64,000 nucleotides of DNA from Planctomycetota bacterium. GTDB taxonomy: Bacteria; Planctomycetota; JAJSAM01; JAJVHW01. Shown one piece after another: positions 18,217 to 26,461 of this stretch. The notes beneath the pieces are model-generated. The model worked only from the letters and a program-made list of their open reading frames with translations. It was not told the origin of the DNA and made no database searches. How positions within the stretch are numbered: the first letter of the stretch is position 1; each line of letters opens with the position of its first letter. The position numbers and the translations under genes were made by a program. The stretch is taken from assembly GCA_021776825.1 (NCBI GenBank), contig JAJFFG010000005.1:1-64000 (forward strand), written 5' to 3'.

Positions 18217-18299
18217 CATAGAGAGATGGACACACGCTCGACGCTTCGCCGGCTCCGCCCGGACGCCGTGGCGCAGAGTGATAGAGTGACCATCTGAGC

Positions 18300-20666
18300 A
18301 TGCGCACTTCCCGCCTCGCCGCGAGCCTCGCGAGCGCCGCGGCCTTCGGGGTCGTGGCGTGCTTCGTGTGGACTGCGTCGACGCCGGGCGCCCCCGAGCC
18401 TGGCCCGAGCCTGGCGGAGATGGTGGCCCGAGGCCGGATTGCCCGACCGGCTGATCCCGTCCTCTCGGCCGAGCCCGCAGCGGCCGCCTCCGTCGCGGCC
18501 CCTGTACGAGTTGTTCCGGGTCGCTCGCTCGTCCTCACTCATCTGCCCGCCCGTGACGGGGCACCGGCCCAGATTGCACGCGATCTGCTGGCAGAGCACG
18601 GCGCCGCGCTCGGCGTGACCTCCGCACCGGGCTCGCTCACGCTGCACCGTGAGATCACGTCTCTCTCGGGCGTCCACGTGCGCTTCCGCCAGACGGTTGA
18701 CGGCGTCCCCGTCGTCGGGAGCGAGGTCAGCGCCCACGTGGCTCCGGACGGTCGTCCGCTGCTCCTGCGTGCGGACCTCTACCCGCTCCACGGCATCGCG
18801 GGGGAGCAGTTGGCGACGCTGCCTTGGATCGACGAGGCCGAGGCGCGCGGGGCGGCGGCGTCCTTCGTGACCGACGAGGAGTCCGATGCTCCCGCGCCGG
18901 ACATTCGGACCCCTCGGCTCGCCATCCTCCCCGAAGGACGCGATGGCCGACTCGTCTGGATCGTCGACACCGTGACGCCCGCCGAGTCCCTGCGCCTCTA
19001 CGTGGACGCCGTCGAGGGCGGGGTGGTCCGCTCCGAGAACAAGCGCGTGGCCGCCGACGGCGTCGCGCTGATCTTCGACCCCAACCCCGTGCACAGCGAG
19101 GGCGACTCGACCCTGCGTGATCAGAGCGACCGCGACTACGGCGCCGTCACGAACGCGCGCCAGCTCGTGACGCTGCGACGGCTCGACGGCACCGGCTTCC
19201 TGCGTGGCGATTGGGTCGATCTCCGCCGCTCGCCGGTCTCGACGTTCTCGTCCGAGCTCGATTGGTCGTTCGCCACGCGCAGCCACCACGCCTTCGAGCA
19301 GGTGATGTCCTACTACCACTGCGATCGCGTCCAGGAGCGGCTGCGCGGCCTCGGGATCCTGAACGTGAACGCGGAACGCCAGGACGTCAACGCCCACGCA
19401 TCGTCGGCGGACAACTCGTCCTACGACACCATCGACGACGTTCTGAAGTTCGGTGACGGCGGCGTCGACGACGCCGAAGACGCGGACATCATCGTGCACG
19501 AGTACGGGCACGCCATGCAGCACGACCAGGTCGACGACTACGGTCGGACGGGCGAGGGCGGCGCGATGGGCGAGGGGTTCTCGGACTTCCTGGCCGTGCT
19601 CATGCACGAGTCGGGACGACCGTTCTGGGACCCACTCTTCGGATCGTGGGATGCGGTGGGGCTCCCCGGCGCGAAGGACCCGCCGGCACTCCGGCGCGTG
19701 GACCGCGACAAGGTCTACCCGCGTGACTTCGTCGGCCAGGTGCACGGGGATGGCGAGATCTGGTCGCGCTTCCTCTGGGACGTGCGGCAGGCCATCGGCG
19801 CCGACGCCGCGCTGCAGCTCGTCGTCGAGCACCACTTCTTCCTCGGGCCGAACTCACGCTTCCGCGACGCCGTGGACTCCTTGCTCGCGACGAACGTGGC
19901 GCTGCGGGACGGACGCCACGACGCCTCGCTGCGCGCAGCCGCGAGTAACCGCGGCCTGCCGTTCAGCGTGCCGCCGGCACCGTTGCCGCCGGAAGACGCG
20001 TTCGACGACAACGACGTGCTCGGCGACGCGGCGGATCTCGGCGTGGGCGACCATCCGAACCTGCTGCTGGCCGACGACGACTGGTACCGCTTGGTCGTTC
20101 CGCCGTTCCGGCGAGTGCTGCTGCGCGCGCTGTTCGATCCGGTCTCACTCGATCTCGACCTGCGGGCGCACACGCCGGACGGCCGTCCTGCCGGGCGTTC
20201 TGATGGGGTGTCGGGAGTCGAGGAACTCGAGATCGCCGCCGGCGCAGCGGGCGTCGTCGTCCACGTGCGGTGCTTCCGCGCCGACGGACAGACCGATCCG
20301 GCCGCCTACGATCTGACGCTGGTGGAGACCGACCTGCCCGCGTTCGGACCGGAGCAGACCGTCGTGCGCACGCTCGAGGTTGGCGAGGGCTTCGCGTTCC
20401 GCGTCCCGGTGGAGCCGCAGAAGGTCGACGATGGCTCGCAGATGAAGCTGAAGAGCCGCCGGCTGAGCCGGGGTGCGAAGAACGACCTGCGCGTCTATCG
20501 GCCGAACGGCACCGAGGTGCTTGGCATTCTCGAGACGCGCAAGCGGCGTGGCGCCAAGGCGATCGTGACTCCGGACGAGCCTGGCGACTGGATCGTCGAG
20601 CTCGTGCCGCGCGACGACACCTCCGGCCGCTACAAGCTGAAGGTGAAGTTCAAGACGCCGCGCTAA
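18300..20666 (+). CDS. M36/fungalysin-like secreted metallopeptidase with FTP-like propeptide
   Basis: Signal peptide; propeptide VHVRFRQTVDGVPVVGSEVSAHV; ADIIVHEYGHAMQH; GEGFSDFLAV. Confidence 0.82.
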   Translation: MRTSRLAASLASAAAFGVVACFVWTASTPGAPEPGPSLAEMVARGRIARPADPVLSAEPAAAASVAAPVRVVPGRSLVLTHLPARDGAPAQIARDLLAEHGAALGVTSAPGSLTLHREITSLSGVHVRFRQTVDGVPVVGSEVSAHVAPDGRPLLLRADLYPLHGIAGEQLATLPWIDEAEARGAAASFVTDEESDAPAPDIRTPRLAILPEGRDGRLVWIVDTVTPAESLRLYVDAVEGGVVRSENKRVAADGVALIFDPNPVHSEGDSTLRDQSDRDYGAVTNARQLVTLRRLDGTGFLRGDWVDLRRSPVSTFSSELDWSFATRSHHAFEQVMSYYHCDRVQERLRGLGILNVNAERQDVNAHASSADNSSYDTIDDVLKFGDGGVDDAEDADIIVHEYGHAMQHDQVDDYGRTGEGGAMGEGFSDFLAVLMHESGRPFWDPLFGSWDAVGLPGAKDPPALRRVDRDKVYPRDFVGQVHGDGEIWSRFLWDVRQAIGADAALQLVVEHHFFLGPNSRFRDAVDSLLATNVALRDGRHDASLRAAASNRGLPFSVPPAPLPPEDAFDDNDVLGDAADLGVGDHPNLLLADDDWYRLVVPPFRRVLLRALFDPVSLDLDLRAHTPDGRPAGRSDGVSGVEELEIAAGAAGVVVHVRCFRADGQTDPAAYDLTLVETDLPAFGPEQTVVRTLEVGEGFAFRVPVEPQKVDDGSQMKLKSRRLSRGAKNDLRVYRPNGTEVLGILETRKRRGAKAIVTPDEPGDWIVELVPRDDTSGRYKLKVKFKTPR

Positions 20667-20681
20667 CCCGCGCTAACCGGG

Positions 20682-21212
20682 CTAACCAGAGCTAACTCGG
20701 GCGTCGAAGCCGTCGCCATCGACTGCGATGCCCTCGATCGCGAGCAGCGCACGCTTCCACGGATGGCCTCCGCCGAAGCCTCCAAGGCGGCCACCGGCCG
20801 CCACCACGCGGTGTCACGGGACGACGATGGAGACGGGGTTCGCCCCTACGGCGCCGCCGACGGCGCGCGCGCCGCCGGGGCTCCCGGCCGCGCGGGCAAG
20901 TTCGCCGTACGTCACGAGCCCGCCGAACGGGACATCGCACAACGCGGTGAGCACGCGCCGCGCGAAGGGCGTGGCAAGACGGAGGTCCACCGGGACGTCG
21001 AACGAACGCACGGAGCCGTCGAGGTACCCGCGCAGCGTCTGCGCGATGGCGTGGTGGTCGTTGCGCTTCACGGAGACGCTCTCCGAGAACCGGGCGACAT
21101 CGCGCGTGTAGCCGACGTCTCCGAACGAGAGAACGGCGAGCCCGGTCTCCGTCACGGCGCCGAGAAGAGGACCGACCGGGCCGTCCACGCGGAATGTCGT
21201 CAGCGCGATCAC
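20682..21212 (-). CDS. ogt: Methylated-DNA-[protein] alkyltransferase (OGT/MGMT) with in-frame TGA at the catalytic Cys (candidate selenoprotein)
   Basis: MIALTTFRVDGP...FARRVLTALCDVPFGGLVTYGELARAAGSPGGARAVGGAVGANPVSIVVP-(TGA)-HRVVAAGGRLGGFGGGHPWKRALLAIEGIAVDGDGFDARVSSG*; frame intact on both sides of TGA 20814-20816. Confidence 0.8.
20786..20802 (-). promoter_or_regulatory. Candidate bacterial SECIS hairpin
   Basis: GGCGGCC-GGU-GGCCGCC, perfect 7-bp stem; apical loop begins 18 nt after the TGA. Confidence 0.55.
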
Positions 21213-22447
21213 CGCTCGATCCTCCGGTGCCGGTACGGCTGCTCGAGGATCAGGACTCCGAGCGCCGTGGCGAACACGCGGCCGCCCGTCTGCCGCTCGT
21301 AGGTGCCCTTCGGATCCCACGACCCCGTCGCGCACCCCCGCTTCTCCTGGTGACCGACGAGCGCGCTCTTCGCCTTGCCGTACCAGCCGCTCCAGGACGT
21401 GCCGCCGGCCTGGAACGTGGCGACCGTGCCGTACCACCACTGGTACATCGACAGGTTGCCGATCTGAACGGGCACCTTGCCGCGCCCCGGCACGTTGACG
21501 TCCCGGAACGAGATCTTCCACGAAGGCTTCTGCTTCGCAATCAGGCTCATGTTCGCCCGATGGGCAGGCGTGGAGAGGCCGACACCGAGCAGGTGCCGGA
21601 TCGCGGCACCGCAGTGTGCGTTCGACGAGGTGGGGGTGTAGCCGTACCGCCGCCCCTCCTTCATGTACGCGAGGCGGCCCTTCTTCACCTCGAGCGTCGC
21701 CAGGAACTTCTCGACTCCCGGGGCCAGGTCAGCGGGGAGTTCGACGCCGGCGTCGCGGGCCGTGACGAGGGCCTGGACGGCGAGCGCGGTGAACGGAATG
21801 TCCGATCCCGGTCGGTACGGCGCGGCGTAGCCCCACGCTCCGTCCGCCTGCCGACGCCCGAGCAGAGCCCTGGCGCCACTCTCCGCATCGTCCTGCCAGC
21901 GGCCCTTCCGTTCCAGAGCCTCAGCCTCGGCGAAGCACTGCGTCGCGAGGGCGAGGCCCCACGTGCCGCCCGCACCACGCAGCCGCTCGAGCGCCGCTTC
22001 GACAAGCGCACCGTGTGGGTCGTCGTCCGCGCCGGGCAGGTGTCCGCGTCCCAGGAACGCCAGCGTCGCGACGGCGGTGATCGCGTCGTCGAATGGGCAG
22101 GGCATGTCCTCGCCGTGCTGGCCCTTGCCGATGCCCGTGCAGGCCGTGCCCTCGGCGCACTGGTCCGCGAAACCGTCGGCGTCCCAGCCGCCGTCCTCGC
22201 CGACGTGGCGCGCCAGCCAGTCGAGACCGGCCGTGACCGCCCGCTCGGTCGCGGCGTTCCCTCCGCCCTTTTGCAGCGCCTTCGTCCGAGCTTCGTCGAG
22301 GCGGGGGCCGACCAAGCGCGGCGCCGGAAGTGTCGGCACCTCAGGCGGGGCCGGACCGTCGGTGGTTTCGTCTTCTGCGGAGAGTGGAGGCAGCGACGAC
22401 CACGCGAGCGCGAGAAGGGCGGCAGCGATCACCGTGTGACGGAGCAC
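21209..22447 (-). CDS. Prenyltransferase/squalene-cyclase-like (alpha-alpha toroid) secreted protein
   Basis: GLDWLARHVGEDGGWDADGF, TCATGSWDPKG-like repeat, GGRVFATALGVLILEQPYR. Confidence 0.72.
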   Translation of the reverse strand: MLRHTVIAAALLALAWSSLPPLSAEDETTDGPAPPEVPTLPAPRLVGPRLDEARTKALQKGGGNAATERAVTAGLDWLARHVGEDGGWDADGFADQCAEGTACTGIGKGQHGEDMPCPFDDAITAVATLAFLGRGHLPGADDDPHGALVEAALERLRGAGGTWGLALATQCFAEAEALERKGRWQDDAESGARALLGRRQADGAWGYAAPYRPGSDIPFTALAVQALVTARDAGVELPADLAPGVEKFLATLEVKKGRLAYMKEGRRYGYTPTSSNAHCGAAIRHLLGVGLSTPAHRANMSLIAKQKPSWKISFRDVNVPGRGKVPVQIGNLSMYQWWYGTVATFQAGGTSWSGWYGKAKSALVGHQEKRGCATGSWDPKGTYERQTGGRVFATALGVLILEQPYRHRRIER

Positions 22448-22473
22448 CCCGACAGCCTACAGGCGGCTCGCGC

Positions 22474-24642
22474 CTACGGGCGCGTGTAGAGGTGACACGT
22501 GCTCTGGAAGGGGAGGTACTGCTCCCACTTCGTCGCGACGTAGTCGGCGCTCCGCTGGAAGTCGCGCCGGAACGCGTCGGTGCGGCGGCCGTCGATCTTG
22601 TGGCTCTGCTCGGAGCGCTCGATCAGCGTGCCGTCGGGCCGCACCAGTTTGTGGATCACGGGCGCGTCGATCACGTACGAGCGTCGGCCGGCGGCCCGCG
22701 CAGTCATGCAGAGGTCGGCGCCGTAGCAGTGGAACCCCGGGAGCTCCGCGTCGAAGTCGACGTCGTGGGAGGCGCGGACGCCGAGCCACAGCTCGTCGAG
22801 CACCTGAACCTCCAGGGGCAACCCGGCCCGCGGCGGCTTGTGGTACTTGTGCGGATCGCTCCAGTGCCCGACGTTCGGCGGCTCGCTGTCGCCCTCCGGG
22901 AGCGCTCGCCCGGCCGCACCGATGACCCCCCAGTCCGGATCGCGCTCCTCGAGGTCGCGGAGTGCGCGGAAGAGTCGGTCCTCCCAGTCCGGCGGGAACA
23001 GCACGTCCTGGTGGACGTAGAAGCGGAGGTCGTGCTGCGCTCGACGGGCGGCATCCCAGTACAGCCGTGAGATCGAGTCGCACGCACGGTTCGCGCGGTT
23101 CTCCACGAACAGCCACTGGTGGCCGCCGTGCTCGTAGCAGTCCGAGGCCAACACGTGGCGCCGCAGCTCCACGGGATCGTCGACGGCGACGATGAACGTG
23201 ATGGGCTCTCGCTCGGCGATCTCCTCGAAGCGGCGGTGCCGCTCGACCGGGGGCAGTCGGCGCCGCGAGCGGATGGAGCGGGCGCGACGCTCGTACCCCT
23301 CGGCCGCCCGGAGCAGGCGCGCCTCGTCGGAATCCGAGCGGAGTCCGCGCCACGCTGCACGCACGGCGCCCTCGTCGCGCTCCGGCCGGCGCACCGGTCC
23401 GTGGGCTCCTCGCGCGAGATTCACCCGCTCGAATGGATCGAGCTCCAGGTCGTACTCTTCGGACCAGGTCTGGCGTCCCAACCGCAGGTCGATGCGCTTC
23501 CGCGGCCAGTTCACGGTGGCGCGGCTCTTGAGTTCGTGCGTCTTGTACTCATAGCGCCGGAGGCGCTCCGCGACGTCGTTCGTGGGCAGGTAGAGGTAGC
23601 CGAGGTCCTCGGCGATGAGCTCGCGCTGTGCAGGCAGGCGCCGCAGGTCGTGCCCCGTCAACTCGCCGGGATCGACGCCGGCGAGCCCCAGCAGGGTCGG
23701 GACGACGTCCAGGACACTGCACGGAGTGTCGACCACCGTGCCGGGTGCGGGTGCGTCAGGTGTGTCGGGCGGCAGGACGACGACGAGCGGAACGTGCAGC
23801 AGATCCTGGTGCAGGCGACCGCAGTGGTGCACGCGCGCAGCGGGGCCATCGAAGCCCTCGCCGTGATCGCTGACCACGATGACCGCTGTCGTCGAGAGAT
23901 CCACGTTGGCCAGAACGGCGCGCAGCCGACGATCGGTCTCGGCGATGCAGCCGTCGTACTTCGCCTCGAGGGCCGCCGCGAGGGCGTCGTCGTCGAGGTC
24001 CCCCGGAGGCTCGCGCCAGATCCACGGGCCGTCGCGAAAGCGATGCACGGACGGCGGTAGGGGCGCCCCGAGGAAGCGCTCCACGTCCAGACACCAGGGC
24101 TGATCCTCGTCGTAGTCGTGGACGAGGTTCGTGTGGAGCATGGCGAACCACGGCCGATCGTCGCTCGGGCGCTCCGCGACCCAGTCCTCGAACGCGGCGA
24201 ACGGCCCGTCCTTGTCCTGCTTGTGGAACCACCGATACGTCTCGAAACCCTCCTGCCACCCGAAGTGCTTCCAGACCTCTGGCCGGCGTTCGAAGCCGAG
24301 GGCGTCGAGCGTCTCCGCCGAGAGATCGTCCGGGACGAGGTTGCCGTTGTTCGCGATGCCGACGGTGGCCCAGTCCGGGCTGAGTAGCGCCGAGATCTTC
24401 GGCACGCGGAAGCGATGGTCGTGATGGATGAGGCCGTGGCTGCTGGGGAGGTGCCCGGTCACGATCGACGCGCACGCCGGGAGCGTCCATCCGCAGGTGG
24501 TGAGGCACCGCGTGTACCGGACGCCGCGAGCGGCCAACTCGTCGAGGAATGGCGTCTCGGCGCCGGCGTGTCCGTTCGCGCCCACGCGATCGAAACGCAG
24601 GTCGTCGACGATGACGAGCAGTAGGTTGGGTGGGCGGGCCAT
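22474..24642 (-). CDS. Sulfatase-like (alkaline-phosphatase superfamily) domain fused to a StrF-like glycosyltransferase domain
   Basis: N-term PPNLLLVIVDDLRFDRVG...VIVVSDHGEGFDG; C-term ITFIVAVDDPVELRRHVLAS...HDLRFYVHQDVLFPPDWEDRLFRAL...ADLCMTARAAGRRSYVID. Confidence 0.78.
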   Translation of the reverse strand: MARPPNLLLVIVDDLRFDRVGANGHAGAETPFLDELAARGVRYTRCLTTCGWTLPACASIVTGHLPSSHGLIHHDHRFRVPKISALLSPDWATVGIANNGNLVPDDLSAETLDALGFERRPEVWKHFGWQEGFETYRWFHKQDKDGPFAAFEDWVAERPSDDRPWFAMLHTNLVHDYDEDQPWCLDVERFLGAPLPPSVHRFRDGPWIWREPPGDLDDDALAAALEAKYDGCIAETDRRLRAVLANVDLSTTAVIVVSDHGEGFDGPAARVHHCGRLHQDLLHVPLVVVLPPDTPDAPAPGTVVDTPCSVLDVVPTLLGLAGVDPGELTGHDLRRLPAQRELIAEDLGYLYLPTNDVAERLRRYEYKTHELKSRATVNWPRKRIDLRLGRQTWSEEYDLELDPFERVNLARGAHGPVRRPERDEGAVRAAWRGLRSDSDEARLLRAAEGYERRARSIRSRRRLPPVERHRRFEEIAEREPITFIVAVDDPVELRRHVLASDCYEHGGHQWLFVENRANRACDSISRLYWDAARRAQHDLRFYVHQDVLFPPDWEDRLFRALRDLEERDPDWGVIGAAGRALPEGDSEPPNVGHWSDPHKYHKPPRAGLPLEVQVLDELWLGVRASHDVDFDAELPGFHCYGADLCMTARAAGRRSYVIDAPVIHKLVRPDGTLIERSEQSHKIDGRRTDAFRRDFQRSADYVATKWEQYLPFQSTCHLYTRP

Positions 24643-24690
24643 CGCCCTCACCTCACCGCGCCGGCGCGCGGAACGCCAGCCGAGAATCAG

Positions 24691-24718
24691 ACCGCCCCGC
24701 GCCGAAGCGCGGGGCGGT
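24691..24718 (-). terminator. Perfect hairpin between two minus-strand genes
   Basis: ACCGCCCCGCGC-TTCG-GCGCGGGGCGGT on minus strand (12-bp stem, TTCG loop); no clear U-tract. Confidence 0.5.
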
Positions 24719-24876
24719 GGGGCATGCCGGGGGAGCTGCGCGTTGGGGTGGGAAGGAAGGGAGAGGAGGCAACAGCTTTACGCGTGGGTCGCAACCCCGG
24801 CACCTTCACAACCGTCCGGAGGCCTCGGGCATTCCCGATGCAGCCTCCCCAACGCGGCCCCGCGAGTGGTATCGAG

Positions 24877-25176
24877 TTACCGCTCGTCCTTCGGCTTGAG
24901 GCCACGACCGGCCAGCATCTTCCGCACGCGCACTTTGCGCTCCTCGGGGGTCATCGTCGCCCACGGGTTCTTGCGGGGCTTCGAACTCTTCCTCCGAGGC
25001 TTCGGCTCGTCGGCCGACGCGGCTCCGCGAGTCGCGGGGCTCCGGCCACCGACGAGGGCGCGGACATCGGCGAGCGCCTGCTCCCGACCCTCGGCGCGGG
25101 CCGTCTCGACCAGCTTCTCCATGCGCTGCTGCAGATCTCTGAGCAGCGCGTCTGTGTTGTTCGCAATACGAGGCAT
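24877..25176 (-). CDS. Small basic hypothetical protein
   Basis: MPRIANNTDALLRDLQQRMEKLVETARAEGREQALADVRALVGGRSP...KPRKNPWATMTPEERKVRVRKMLAGRGLKPKDER. Confidence 0.6.
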   Translation of the reverse strand: MPRIANNTDALLRDLQQRMEKLVETARAEGREQALADVRALVGGRSPATRGAASADEPKPRRKSSKPRKNPWATMTPEERKVRVRKMLAGRGLKPKDER

Positions 25177-25553
25177 AGTGTCTTTCCTTCGGCTCAAAGG
25201 AGTGACCGGGTCATACAGGAACCGGTCGCGCACAGCGGAACGGAGCTGCGCTTCATGCATACGTGCTGCACTGATTACAACAGACCCATAGTGAGTGATG
25301 ACAGTTCATCCGGGTCTGTCGGTGCTGCTCGAGCGCCAGAGATCCTGATTACGCTCCTGTCCCCGAGGCTGACGGTGACGGAGCGCGACACCCGAGGGTC
25401 GACCGTGTCCTCCCGCGTGGCCGTGTCGAGATCCGTGGACGTCCGATGATGTGCAGATTCGTCGACATCCGCCCAAAGCCGCGTTCAGAAAACGCCATAT
25501 CGTGGTGGCTGCCGGAGGAGTCCGTACCACCTCCCAAACCCCCCGAGAGAGGG

Positions 25554-25733
25554 ATGGAAACGCACCGTCCACACATCCAGCCCTACCTGGCGGACTACGC
25601 CGCCGGCACGCTCGAATCCCGCTGTTTGCAGGAGCTCGAGGCTCACGTGCTGGTCTGCGACGTCTGCTTCGCGGCGCTCGTCGCACAGGTCCTGTTCGGT
25701 CCCACGAACGAAGAGGAGAGCGCTCCGGCATAG
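25554..25733 (+). CDS. Small zinc-finger (zf-HC2-like) putative anti-sigma factor
   Basis: HIQPYLADYAAGTLESRCLQELEAHVLVCDVCFAAL; directly upstream of an ECF sigma. Confidence 0.6.
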   Translation: METHRPHIQPYLADYAAGTLESRCLQELEAHVLVCDVCFAALVAQVLFGPTNEEESAPA

Positions 25734-25804
25734 CCCTTGCCTAGGTCCTCCCGTCGGCAGGCACGTCCCCCGAAAGGACGTCACGACCGGCGAGGAGGAC
25801 CCCC

Positions 25805-26461
25805 TTGGCGAAGCGAATCGCACGGACGACGACGCAAGGCGAGACGACAACTCGTCGTGCGCCCGCTCCCCGCCCCGCGAACGCGCGGCGCCGCAAGGAG
25901 GACACCTCGCACGAGGCGCTCATGCGCGCTCTGCGGGACGAGTCGAGCACCCACTCGCTCTTCTCGAAGGTCTGCTTCATGGCCCGCGCTCGATACGGCA
26001 TCCTCCCGCAGGACGCCGAGGACATCTTTCACGAAGCCGTAGTCACGTATCTCTCGATCCACTCGCGTTACCCGCCGCGTGACAATCACTTCGGACTCCT
26101 CGTGGGCATCTTCCACAAGAAGTCACTCGAGCACCTCGGTTCACGTGAACGCACCGGTCGCGTGAACCGTCGTTTCGTGGCGCGCCTACGCTCCCACCGA
26201 CCGAACGTCGCCCGCGGCGAGGACCCGAAGGGTGCTGCCGTCGAGCGCGTGATCCGCGGCGAGGACGCCGACCTGATCCGTGCGGCGATCGGCTCGCTGA
26301 ACGAGGAGGGGCGTGAGATGCTCCTGACCCTCGCGGAGGGCCGGATGTCGCGCCTGGAGATGATCGAGTTCCTCGGCATCAACCGGAACACGTTCGACAC
26401 GCGACTTCGCTCGCTCCGCCTGAAGCTGCGCTCGACCCTCGAGCGTCAGGGCGTCATCTAG
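25805..26461 (+). CDS. ECF-type RNA polymerase sigma factor
   Basis: QDAEDIFHEAVVTYL (sigma2-like) and EEGREMLLTLAEGRMSRLEMIEFLGINRNTFDTRLRSLRLKLR (sigma4-like); TTG start behind GAGGAGG. Confidence 0.75.
   Translation: MAKRIARTTTQGETTTRRAPAPRPANARRRKEDTSHEALMRALRDESSTHSLFSKVCFMARARYGILPQDAEDIFHEAVVTYLSIHSRYPPRDNHFGLLVGIFHKKSLEHLGSRERTGRVNRRFVARLRSHRPNVARGEDPKGAAVERVIRGEDADLIRAAIGSLNEEGREMLLTLAEGRMSRLEMIEFLGINRNTFDTRLRSLRLKLRSTLERQGVI

Noticed and set aside
16405-18219. 604-aa minus-strand ORF opposite the secreted hypothetical protein
   Set aside because: No signal or domain; the plus-strand frame has a signal peptide and better codon pattern.
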